Assembly: GCA_024636135.1 (NCBI GenBank)
Contig: JAGXHP010000111.1
Coordinates: 1-15,080, forward strand
Source: Chloroflexota bacterium
GTDB taxonomy: Bacteria > Chloroflexota > Limnocylindria > QHBO01
Length of the DNA stretch: 15,080 nt
Direction of reading: 5' to 3'
The position numbers and the translations under genes were made by a program. Positions 7,783 to 15,051 of this stretch are shown in pieces. The notes under the pieces are model-generated. The model did not search any database and was not told the origin of the DNA. It was given only the letters and a program-made list of their open reading frames with translations. The first letter of the stretch is position 1. Every line of letters begins with the position of its first letter.

Positions 7783-9279
7783 TCAGCGGTGCTCCAGGGC
7801 CAGCTTGTCGAGCTCGAGCGGCACGTCGGTCGGATACACGCCGTCGAAGCACGCGGTGCATCGGGCATCGGTCCTGCCACCGACGGCCTCGAGAAGCGCC
7901 TCCTTCGAGAGATAGCCGAGGGAGTCGGCGCCGATCGCCGCGCGGATCCCCTCGAGCGAGTGCGTGGCGGCGATCAGCTCATCTCTGCGCCCGGTGTCCA
8001 CGCCCATGTAGCAGGGGTGCCGCATCTGCGGCGAATGGATCCGGACGTGCACCTCAGACGCGCCCGCCCGCTGGAGCATCTTCACGATCGGCCCCGTGGT
8101 CGTGCCGCGCACGATCGAGTCGTCGACGACCACCACCCGCTTACCGGAGAGCAGCTCGGGAAGCGGGTTGAACTTCATGCGGACCGCCTCGTCGCGCGTG
8201 TGCTGGGCCGGCTGGATGAAGGTGCGCCCCACGTATCGCGACTTGATGAGCCCCTCGCGATACGGCAGCCCGGACTCCTCCGCGTAGCCGATGGCGGCCG
8301 GGACCGCCGAGTCGGGCACGGCGATCACAAGGTCGGCCTCGGCCGGATGCTCCCGCGCCAGCCGGCGGCCCATCTCGAGGCGAGCCTCGTACAGCAGCCG
8401 CCCGTCGATGACCGAGTCGGGACGCGCCAGGTAAACGAACTCGAACACGCACAGCTTCTCGCGCTCGGGCGCGGCGCGGCTCGATCGGTGCGAGGCGACG
8501 CCGTCGTCGTCGATGGTCAGGACCTCGCCCGCGTCCACGTCCCGCACGAACTGGGCACCCATCGCATCCAGCGCGGCGCTCTCCGAGGCAACCGCCCATC
8601 CGCCGCCAGGAAGGCGCCCGAGGCACAGGGGCCGGAAGCCGATCGGGTCCCGGGCCGCGACGAGTGCCGTCTCGGTCAGCATCGTGAAGGTGAAGGCCCC
8701 CACGGCACGATGAAACGCGTGGTCGACACGTTGCGCCCAGGTGCGACCCGGCGCATGGGCGATCAGCTTGGCAAGGACCTCGGTGTCGGAGGCCGAGCCG
8801 AACTCGATTCCCTGCTCGCTCAGCTCGTCCCGCAGCCAGGTTGCGTTGGTGAGGTTGCCGTTGTGCCCCAGCATCAGCTCGCCGATGTCCGAGTTGGCGT
8901 ACACCGGCTGGACATTCGGCAGGGTGTTGGATCCGGTGGTGCTGTAGCGCGTATGGCCGATGGCGGCCCGCGGCGGACGACCGCCGTCGTCGCGCTCCTC
9001 GAGGCGACTCAGCGTCTCTTCGTCGAACACGCTGCTCACCAGGCCGAGCCGCTTGTGGAGCGTGAGCTGTCTGCCGTCGGTCACGGCAATCCCCGCCGAC
9101 TCCTGCCCTCGATGCTGAAGGGCATGAAGCCCCACGTACGCCATGCGGGCCACCGGTGCGGTCGGCGCCCAGATCCCGACGACGCCGCACTCTTCGCGCG
9201 GACCATGCGGCTGGTAGGTCGGAGGGGCCTCGCCGGCGGCCTGCACGAATCGGACGGGCGCGCGCACGGGGCTGGTCAA
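7783..9279 (-). CDS. purF: Amidophosphoribosyltransferase PurF, Fe-S cluster type
   Basis: The enzyme commits PRPP to purine synthesis by making phosphoribosylamine from glutamine and PRPP. The N-terminal Ntn glutaminase domain has its nucleophile at C31 (EECGVVGIW), with LHALQHRGQESAGI (51-64) and GHNGNLTNA (138-146). The C-terminal transferase domain carries the PRPP loop VVVVDDSIVRGTT (382-394). Cysteines at 277, 423, 474 and 477 match the pattern of Bacillus-type enzymes with a structural 4Fe-4S cluster. About 30 residues precede C31, consistent with a cleaved propeptide as in that type. The start is uncertain: TTG at 9279 gives 498 residues, in-frame GTG codons lie at 9267 and 9246, and none has a clear ribosome site. 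The first gene of the purF-purM-purN run, divergent from the GGDEF gene. Confidence 0.95.
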   Translation of the reverse strand: MTSPVRAPVRFVQAAGEAPPTYQPHGPREECGVVGIWAPTAPVARMAYVGLHALQHRGQESAGIAVTDGRQLTLHKRLGLVSSVFDEETLSRLEERDDGGRPPRAAIGHTRYSTTGSNTLPNVQPVYANSDIGELMLGHNGNLTNATWLRDELSEQGIEFGSASDTEVLAKLIAHAPGRTWAQRVDHAFHRAVGAFTFTMLTETALVAARDPIGFRPLCLGRLPGGGWAVASESAALDAMGAQFVRDVDAGEVLTIDDDGVASHRSSRAAPEREKLCVFEFVYLARPDSVIDGRLLYEARLEMGRRLAREHPAEADLVIAVPDSAVPAAIGYAEESGLPYREGLIKSRYVGRTFIQPAQHTRDEAVRMKFNPLPELLSGKRVVVVDDSIVRGTTTGPIVKMLQRAGASEVHVRIHSPQMRHPCYMGVDTGRRDELIAATHSLEGIRAAIGADSLGYLSKEALLEAVGGRTDARCTACFDGVYPTDVPLELDKLALEHR

Positions 9280-9489
9280 GCGGATCGGTGCAGGCCGGGC
9301 ACGAGCCCATGATAGCCGTCAACGCCGGTGGCGGATGACCCGCGCGCACCGAACCGGCGCCGGTACCGTGCCAGTACTGCACCAATCCGCACTCGGGCGA
9401 TTTCGGCCTGTCAACCGCAACTGCCACGGCGCCCGGAGGGACCATCGACCCATGGCGCAACCGGACCCTGCCCAGCATGCTTCGCCGCA
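9280..9489. promoter_or_regulatory. Divergent intergenic region between purF and the GGDEF gene
   Basis: These 210 bases should contain both promoters. On the minus strand a perfect TTGACA (9409-9414) could be a purF -35 box, but no good -10 lies 17 bases on. A perfect 12-base palindrome, ACCGGCGCCGGT (9353-9364), might be an operator or just GC-rich chance. GGAGGG (9435-9440) precedes an ATG (9452) that is out of frame with the GGDEF gene. I see no riboswitch-like conserved core that I can name. Confidence 0.4.
9353..9364. repeat. Perfect 12-base palindrome upstream of purF
   Basis: ACCGGCGCCGGT equals its own reverse complement and lies 74 bases upstream of the assumed purF start. Its location between divergent genes would suit a dimeric repressor. 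It does not resemble the E. coli PurR or B. subtilis PurBox sequences, and palindromes of this composition arise easily in GC-rich DNA. Confidence 0.25.
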
Positions 9490-11124
9490 ATGTTGCTGCT
9501 CATTCGGCTGCTCGGTTTCCTCGCCCCCATCGCGGTGGCGGGCTTCCTGGTCATCGCCTTCGGCATGGCAAGCCAGGTCGAACCCTCCGAGCGCTGGCGC
9601 GTCTCGCTCGTCGCCGGTGCGGCGGCGGCAGCCGGCCTGACCACGATGGCCCTCGTCGGCTGGAGCTACTTCGGCTGGCGCCTCAACCACATCGCGGCCG
9701 ATCTCGAACGGACCCTGGAGCTCGCCGAGCCGATCCGAATCCGCGAATCTGGCATTCCGGGGGAGCGGCGACTTGCCCGCGCGCTGAACGCGGCAAGCGG
9801 CGCCTTCATCCAGGTCGAGGCGCGTGCGACGCACGACCGCCTGACCGGGATCCCCAACCGCGAGACATTGCTCACCATCCTGGGCGCCGAGGTCGAGCGG
9901 GCGGTGCGCCACTCCAAGCCATTGAGCGTCGCGTTCATCGACATCGACCGCTTCAAGCCGATCAACGACACCTACGGCCACGCCTCGGGCGATGCCGTCC
10001 TGCGCCAGGTGGCCCGCCTGGTCGCCGGCGGCGTTCGCGTCAACGACACGTTCGGACGCTACGGCGGCGAAGAGTTCATGCTCATCCTCCCCGAGACCCT
10101 GCCCGAGGATGCGGTGCGGCTGGCCGAAGAGCTGCGGACGCTCGTTCAGCAGGAACCGCTGATCCTGCCGAAGGACGGCACCGTGAAGATCACCATCAGC
10201 GTCGGCATCTCGGGCGGTCGCGGTGCCGAGCTCCAGCTCGACATGCTCGTCGATCGAGCCGACGGCGCGATGTACGCGGCGAAGTCGCTGGGACGCAACC
10301 GCACCTACCTGTTCCGCGAGCTCGACGACAACGCGACCATCCGCCGCGCGCCGATCTCGAACGACCGTCGGGCTCAGGCCACCGCCATCGGGCAGTGGGC
10401 GAGCGACACGGCAACCCAGGCACTGGCATCGGTGCTGGCTCCGCAGCCACATCATCGGGGGCGACCGTCGGACATGATCGCCGCCCTGGCCACCGGTATC
10501 GGGCTCGAGATGGGACTGCCGCACGAGGAGATCGAGCGAATCCGGATCGCTGCGCTGCTCCACGACCTGGGCAAGATCGCGGTGCCGGAGGAGATCCTCG
10601 ACAAGCCCACCGCGCTGTCCGACGCGGAGTGGCAGGCCATCGGCGAGCACCCGCGCATCGGGCAGGTCATCCTCGAGCAGGCCTCGAACCTGCGCGAGGC
10701 GATCCCGGTCGTCCTTCACCATCACGAGCGCTTCAACGGCGGCGGATACCCGCACGGCCTGAAGGGCAACGAGATCCCGCTCGGTGCGCGCATCGTCGCG
10801 GTGGCCGATGCCTACCACGCCATGGTCCACGAGCGTCCGTACAGCGCCGCGCTCACCCACGAGGAGGCCATGGACGAGCTGCAGCGCAACGCCGGCACGC
10901 AGTTCGATCCCGCGGTGGTCGACCAGTTCCGCCGCGTGTACGAGGCCGCCGTGCCGCCGGACGGCCTCGAGGAGGTCTACCGGCTCAGCGAGCGTGCCCG
11001 CGGCGGGCTCGCACACCTCGAGGCCGCTGCGCCCAGCGACGTCGACATGCCGAAGGCTCCCGAGCGCAAGCGTGCGCGTGGCGGCGACCGTCCGACGTCA
11101 CCCCTTGGACAGGCGGCCCGCTGA
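9490..11124 (+). CDS. Membrane-anchored GGDEF-HD-GYP cyclic-di-GMP protein
   Basis: A 544-residue protein. Two transmembrane helices (about 3-26 and 37-60) are followed by a GGDEF domain (about 110-275) and an HD-GYP domain (about 315-495). The GGDEF half looks active as a diguanylate cyclase: DRLTGIPNR (116-124), metal-binding D151, and G192-G-E-E-F196. R183-V-N-D186, five residues before the signature, is a product-inhibition I-site. The HD-GYP half keeps H358-D359, H387, H411-H412-E413, GYP (419-421) and D440. By eye, however, the first metal-ligand His (usually in GHSxRV) is Pro326, so phosphodiesterase activity is doubtful. The C-terminus is charged and probably disordered. The ATG at 9490 directly precedes the first helix but lacks a good ribosome site; an in-frame GTG at 9328 exists. 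It likely tunes cyclic-di-GMP. No recognisable extracellular sensor domain is present. Confidence 0.88.
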   Translation: MLLLIRLLGFLAPIAVAGFLVIAFGMASQVEPSERWRVSLVAGAAAAAGLTTMALVGWSYFGWRLNHIAADLERTLELAEPIRIRESGIPGERRLARALNAASGAFIQVEARATHDRLTGIPNRETLLTILGAEVERAVRHSKPLSVAFIDIDRFKPINDTYGHASGDAVLRQVARLVAGGVRVNDTFGRYGGEEFMLILPETLPEDAVRLAEELRTLVQQEPLILPKDGTVKITISVGISGGRGAELQLDMLVDRADGAMYAAKSLGRNRTYLFRELDDNATIRRAPISNDRRAQATAIGQWASDTATQALASVLAPQPHHRGRPSDMIAALATGIGLEMGLPHEEIERIRIAALLHDLGKIAVPEEILDKPTALSDAEWQAIGEHPRIGQVILEQASNLREAIPVVLHHHERFNGGGYPHGLKGNEIPLGARIVAVADAYHAMVHERPYSAALTHEEAMDELQRNAGTQFDPAVVDQFRRVYEAAVPPDGLEEVYRLSERARGGLAHLEAAAPSDVDMPKAPERKRARGGDRPTSPLGQAAR

Positions 11125-11135
11125 ACCCCGAAAGC

Positions 11136-11429
11136 GTGGCCAGCACCGCCGTGACGGCGCCCGTGGGGGCGCCGTCCGTTGCGTTCCTCACCGCCATCGA
11201 CGCCTGGCCCATCCTGCCTCTCCTTGCGACGGCGCTCGTCCTCGGGCTGATCGCCATCGTGCTCGGCCTCCACGCGACCCGTCGCAACTCGCCCGATCCC
11301 GAATCGGCGGAGCGTGAGATCACGGACGCCCTGCTGCGGAGGACCCTTCGCGCTGGCAGGCCGCTCCGCGACGACGCCCCAACCGACACCGACGACTCGT
11401 CGGGCGGTGCATCGGCTCAGCCGAGCTAG
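11136..11429 (+). CDS. Small single-helix membrane protein, unknown function
   Basis: A possible 97-residue protein from a GTG at 11136, 11 bases after the GGDEF-HD-GYP stop on the same strand. It has a short Ala/Val-rich N-terminus, one transmembrane helix (about 25-45: ILPLLATALVLGLIAIVLGL), then a charged cytoplasmic-type tail rich in Asp, Glu and Arg, ending in Ser/Gly. I recognise no family. The hydrophobic-then-charged pattern looks like real protein rather than a shadow frame, and no other gene occupies this stretch. The ribosome site is weak, and reading could be coupled to the upstream stop. Its TAG shares the four bases CTAG (11426-11429) with the purL stop on the other strand. It may be an accessory subunit of the GGDEF protein, but only proximity suggests it. 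Confidence 0.55.
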   Translation: MASTAVTAPVGAPSVAFLTAIDAWPILPLLATALVLGLIAIVLGLHATRRNSPDPESAEREITDALLRRTLRAGRPLRDDAPTDTDDSSGGASAQPS

Positions 11430-13642
11430 AAGCCCCGGCTCCAGGTCTCGGCCAGCTCGCTGAGCGGCAGATCGACCGTCGCGCTGCCGAGGCGCAGGGC
11501 GAGATCATCGCCACCCGCCACGCCGAGCCGTCGCAGCGGTACCCCGGCGGATCGGCACGAGGCGCGTAGCGCATCGGCCCGACCCGGGTCGGCGCCCACG
11601 ATCACCCTGCCGGCACGCTCGCCGTGCAGCACGGCCACGGGCAGGTCGGCCGGCCCGAGCTCAAGCTGCGCACCGATCTTGGCCGCGATCGCCATGCGGC
11701 ACAGCGCCACGGCCAACCCACCGACCGAGCAGTCGTGCGCCGCCGTCACGATTCCCTCGTCTGCCAGGTGCGGGAGAAGTCCGACGACGCGTGCAGCGGC
11801 CTCGAGGTCGAGGCTCGGCTGGCCGCCGCGCTCATCGCGTCGCCAGGCCAGCTCGGATCCGGCCAGTGCATCGGCGTCATCGCCTGGCTCGCCGAGCAGC
11901 CAGATCTCCTCGCCCGGCGCCCACGCCATGCGCAACGCCTTCGATCGATCCTCGATCAGCCCGACCGTGCCCACCACCGGCGTGGGCAGAATCGGGCCGC
12001 CCGGTGTCTCGTTGTAGAGGCTGACGTTGCCGGAGACGACCGGCACGCCCAGGACGCGGCAGGCCTGCGCGATGCCATCGATGCCCCGTTCGAGCTGCCA
12101 GGCTCCCAGGTCGGACTCCGGTGACCCGAAGTTCAGGCAGTCGGTGATCCCGATCGGGGTGGCGCCGCTGACCGCCACGTTGAGCGCTCCCTCGATCACC
12201 GCGGAGGCCCCGGCCAGGAACGGATCGAGCGCGCCGATGCGAGCGGGCCCGGGTCCGTCGATCGACAGGGCCAGACCGCGCGCCGTCCCCTTGATGCGCA
12301 GCAGCGCCGCATCCCCGGCTCCGGGTCCGACGAGCGTGTTCGTGCCGTTCATGTGGTCGTAGCGACGCCAGATCGGCTTGCGGTCTCGCGCGTTCGCCGA
12401 TCCCAGCAGCTCCAGGACCCTGGCGCGTTCTGGCGCTTCGGCGGCCAGCCGGGCGAGTCCGGAAGACGCAGCCGCATCACGTGGACTGCCGTGGATCGCG
12501 TAGCGCGGGGCGTCATCGGCGAGTGAGCGTCCGGACACGTCGCACACCGCTTCGCCGGCGGCCCGACACCGGATCACCGGCTCGGCGGTCACGGTCCCGA
12601 TCCGCGCGGCGTGGAGCTCGTAGCGCGCGAACACGGACTCCACCTGCGCCGCGGCCTCCGGCGTGACGACGATGAGCATCCGCTCCTGGGATTCGCTGAG
12701 GAGCACCTCGTACGGGGTCATCCCCCGCTCGCGACGCGGAACGGCATCGAGGTCGACCTCCGCCCCGACGCCGCCGCGCGAGGTCAGCTCGGCCAGCGCG
12801 CAGGTCAGGCCTGCCGCTCCGAGGTCCTGCATGGCCACGACTCCCGGCCGGCCCGACAGTTCGAGGCAGGCCTCCATCAGCAGCTTCTCGAGGAACGGGT
12901 TGCCGACCTGGACCGCCGGTCGGCGCTCTTCCCGGTCCTCCCCGAGCGTGGCGGACGCGAAGCTCGCCCCCTGGATTCCGTCGCGACCGGTGGTCGCACC
13001 CACGAGCAGCAGGATGTTGCCCGCGCCGGCCGCGCGCGCCAGGGTGATCTCGTCATGACGCGCGATGCCGACGCACATCGCATTCACCAGCGGGTTGCCC
13101 GAATACGTCGGGTCGAATGTCACCTCGCCCCCCACGTCGGGGATGCCGATGCAGTTGCCGTAGCCGGCAATCCCGCCCACGACCCCGTCGAAGAGATAGC
13201 GGTTGCGGGTGGCGGCATCCTCCGAGGTCTTCGGACCGGCCTCCAGCGGGCCGAAGCGCAGGCTGTTGAGCAGGGCGATCGGCCGAGCCCCCATCGTGAA
13301 GATGTCGCGGATGATGCCTCCGACGCCGGTCGCCGCGCCCTGGTACGGCTCCACCGCGGACGGATGATTGTGCGATTCGACCTTGAAGACGACCGCCAGG
13401 CCGTCCCCGATGTCGACCACACCGGCGTTCTCTCCCGGCCCGACGAGCACCCGCTCGCCCGTCGATGGCAGGCGGCCGAGGAGAGGCCGCGAGTGCTTGT
13501 AGGCGCAGTGCTCGGACCACATGGCGCCGAACATTCCGAGCTCCACGTCGTTCGGAGTTCGACCCAGCGCATCGATGACGAGGTGGTACTCGGCGTCGGT
13601 CAGGCCGTGGCGCTCTTCGGCCGGGGGCGGGGCCAGCGTCAT
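11426..13642 (-). CDS. purL: Phosphoribosylformylglycinamidine synthase subunit PurL (small type)
   Basis: A 738-residue synthetase subunit that converts FGAR to FGAM with ATP and ammonia. The length matches the small Bacillus-type PurL, which works in a complex with PurS and the glutaminase PurQ, rather than the roughly 1,300-residue fused enzyme. Visible signatures are MFGAMWSEHCAYKHSRPLL (37-55), VFKVESHNHPSAVEP (85-99), GAATGVGGIIRDIFTMGARP (102-121), GRDGIQGASF (219-228) and MQDLGAAGLT (271-280), with the second half repeating the same fold. No glutaminase domain is present. The ATG at 13642 is chosen because the sequence from it resembles family starts; a longer frame to 13744 would overlap the preceding gene. 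It lies 4 bases after a zinc-ribbon membrane protein gene, so co-transcription is likely. purS and purQ are not in the window. Confidence 0.95.
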   Translation of the reverse strand: MTLAPPPAEERHGLTDAEYHLVIDALGRTPNDVELGMFGAMWSEHCAYKHSRPLLGRLPSTGERVLVGPGENAGVVDIGDGLAVVFKVESHNHPSAVEPYQGAATGVGGIIRDIFTMGARPIALLNSLRFGPLEAGPKTSEDAATRNRYLFDGVVGGIAGYGNCIGIPDVGGEVTFDPTYSGNPLVNAMCVGIARHDEITLARAAGAGNILLLVGATTGRDGIQGASFASATLGEDREERRPAVQVGNPFLEKLLMEACLELSGRPGVVAMQDLGAAGLTCALAELTSRGGVGAEVDLDAVPRRERGMTPYEVLLSESQERMLIVVTPEAAAQVESVFARYELHAARIGTVTAEPVIRCRAAGEAVCDVSGRSLADDAPRYAIHGSPRDAAASSGLARLAAEAPERARVLELLGSANARDRKPIWRRYDHMNGTNTLVGPGAGDAALLRIKGTARGLALSIDGPGPARIGALDPFLAGASAVIEGALNVAVSGATPIGITDCLNFGSPESDLGAWQLERGIDGIAQACRVLGVPVVSGNVSLYNETPGGPILPTPVVGTVGLIEDRSKALRMAWAPGEEIWLLGEPGDDADALAGSELAWRRDERGGQPSLDLEAAARVVGLLPHLADEGIVTAAHDCSVGGLAVALCRMAIAAKIGAQLELGPADLPVAVLHGERAGRVIVGADPGRADALRASCRSAGVPLRRLGVAGGDDLALRLGSATVDLPLSELAETWSRGF

Positions 13643-13646
13643 CCCG

Positions 13647-14420
13647 TCAGGTCTGCGGTCCACCGAGCGGCTGGTCGCGCCCGAGCTCGACGATGATGGC
13701 TCCAATGCCCGCGGCGGCCGCCCCGAAGAAGAACAGCAGCTCACCGACTCCGGCCCCGCCCAGGCCGATGCGGTCGAGCGCCATGCCGAACGCGATGAGC
13801 AGGGTCACGAGAATGGCGAGGCGCAGATGCGGCACGTCGGGCACCCGGGACGGCAGGAAGACGGTGGCGGCGATGCCGAGCAGCAGGAGCAGCACGATCA
13901 GGTCGATCGGATTCAGGACACCCCCGAACAGGCCGATGACCAGGCCCAACAGCGCGATCAGCGCCCCGACGCCGATCAGCCAGCCACTGAGCATGACCGG
14001 CATCGTCAGCGGGATGTCGACCGATGGTCCGCTGCGCCGCCCTGCGGGGTCCGGCGCTGCCGCCCGGGCCGGCGGTCGGTCCGGTGGGGGCGCTCTCCGC
14101 GGCTGAGGAGCAGGCTCAACCGGCGGTGCCTCCTCGACGCGCGTGGGCTCCTCGTGGCGTGGCTCCCATGCCGGCGCGCTCGGCTCGGCGTCGGCGGCGA
14201 GCCGGTCATCGGCGCGTGCGGTTTCGGGCGCCGGGGGACGATCCTCGACCGGTTCGCGGTCACGATGGGCCGCTGCGGCCTGTGGGGCGGGATGATCGGG
14301 CCAGGCCGGGGCAGCGGGGATCTCGGCCTCGCGCTCCTGGTCGATCGGCTGTCCGCAGGTGGGGCAGAAGATCGCGGTGTCCTCGACCTCGGTGCCGCAC
14401 GCAGCGCAGTAGCGGGCCAC
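13647..14420 (-). CDS. Zinc-ribbon multi-pass membrane protein, unknown function
   Basis: A 257-residue protein in three parts. An N-terminal zinc ribbon has C5-x2-C8 and C19-x2-C22 (YCAACG and FCPTCG). A long Pro/Ala/Glu/Arg-rich linker (about 30-135) is probably disordered. Four hydrophobic segments follow (about 143-167, 171-189, 199-216, 223-244). I recognise no enzyme motif. Zinc ribbons at the start of such proteins usually face the cytoplasm and may bind partners. The start is a GTG at 14418-14420, which brings the ribbon to the extreme N-terminus as usual and lies 3 bases after the upstream gene's stop. purL begins 4 bases after its own stop, so the three genes probably form one transcript. 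High-GC Pro/Ala-rich coding in the linker makes exact function inference unreliable. Confidence 0.8.
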   Translation of the reverse strand: MARYCAACGTEVEDTAIFCPTCGQPIDQEREAEIPAAPAWPDHPAPQAAAAHRDREPVEDRPPAPETARADDRLAADAEPSAPAWEPRHEEPTRVEEAPPVEPAPQPRRAPPPDRPPARAAAPDPAGRRSGPSVDIPLTMPVMLSGWLIGVGALIALLGLVIGLFGGVLNPIDLIVLLLLLGIAATVFLPSRVPDVPHLRLAILVTLLIAFGMALDRIGLGGAGVGELLFFFGAAAAGIGAIIVELGRDQPLGGPQT

Positions 14421-14423
14421 GCG

Positions 14424-15041
14424 TCAGCTGCGGCCGAAGCGCGTGAGCGTACCGATCACCACGATCAGCGAGCCCAGGAAGAAGATGATGCCGGCCGGTG
14501 TCATGACGCGCAGCATGCCGACGAGATCGCCGCTCCAGTTCCCGGCGAGCTCCACGACAGCGAACAGGACGATGAGCCCGACGCTCCACAGCAGCGCAAT
14601 GATCAGACCGGCGACCTGTGCCGGGCCTGGTCGCGCGCGGACGAAGCCCGCCACGGCCAGCACCGCCAGCAGGATCGCCAGCAACGGCACTGGGCCAGCA
14701 AGGCCGAAGTAGGCCTGGTCGGCAAGGCCGGCGCCGACGTCCGGGTAGCCGTTCCAGAACGCGACCCCGTACCCTCCGGCGCCCATGGCGCGATCGAGCA
14801 GCGAGCCCGAGCCGTAGAGGAACGGGAGCAGATAGCCGGTGACGATGCCCACCAGGCCGATGAGGAGCACGACGGGGCCGAGCACGGCGCCCCCCGTCGC
14901 CTGGCCGGCAGGTGCGACGCCGGGTTCCGCGGCGACTGACGGCGGCACGTAACCCGGAGCGGTCCCGCGAAGGTTCGCGCCGCAGTTCTGGCAGAACCCG
15001 ACGCCGGCGCGGTTGTGGGTGCCGCAGCGCGGGCAGGCCAT
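14424..15041 (-). CDS. Zinc-ribbon membrane protein, unknown function
   Basis: A 205-residue protein beginning with a zinc ribbon (C3-x2-C6 and C17-x2-C20; MACPRCGTHNRAG then GFCQNCGANL). A short Pro/Ala/Gly-rich linker follows, then about four hydrophobic segments (roughly 52-75, 115-136, 142-165, 182-200). A loop of about 40 residues with Gly and aromatic residues separates the first two. I see no catalytic motif. The ATG at 15041 is supported by GGAGGG four bases upstream; the frame is open to the window edge, so a longer form cannot be excluded. It is built like the following gene (ribbon, linker, helices) without clear sequence similarity beyond the ribbon, so the two may be partners or distant paralogues. 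First visible gene of the run that ends with purL. Confidence 0.8.
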   Translation of the reverse strand: MACPRCGTHNRAGVGFCQNCGANLRGTAPGYVPPSVAAEPGVAPAGQATGGAVLGPVVLLIGLVGIVTGYLLPFLYGSGSLLDRAMGAGGYGVAFWNGYPDVGAGLADQAYFGLAGPVPLLAILLAVLAVAGFVRARPGPAQVAGLIIALLWSVGLIVLFAVVELAGNWSGDLVGMLRVMTPAGIIFFLGSLIVVIGTLTRFGRS

Positions 15042-15045
15042 CGTG

Positions 15046-15051
15046 CCCTCC
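15046..15051 (-). promoter_or_regulatory. Ribosome binding site of the first zinc-ribbon gene
   Basis: GGAGGG on the minus strand, 4 bases before the ATG at 15041. The spacing is short but usable, and it supports starting the protein directly at its zinc ribbon. The remaining bases to the window edge (15052-15080) hold nothing I can name. Confidence 0.5.

Noticed and set aside
7789..9312. A 507-codon open frame on the plus strand across purF
   Set aside because: Antisense to a clearly conserved purF and without any recognisable domain; stop codons are simply rare at this GC content.
9386..9414. TTGACA as a complete purF promoter
   Set aside because: The -35 match is perfect, but the hexamer 17 bases on is TGCGGA, far from a -10 consensus, so I list only the -35 as a candidate.
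9319..11016. A 565-codon open frame on the minus strand across the GGDEF gene
   Set aside because: Antisense to a gene with intact GGEEF and HD-GYP motifs; composition is that of a shadow frame.
9477..11135. A same-strand open frame through the GGDEF gene that continues into the small membrane gene
   Set aside because: Only the part after 11136 looks like real protein; the rest is an Arg/Pro-rich offset reading of the GGDEF coding sequence.
13643..13744. N-terminal extension of PurL by 34 residues
   Set aside because: It would overlap the preceding membrane-protein gene and is Ser/Arg-rich; PurL family sequence starts just after the ATG at 13642.
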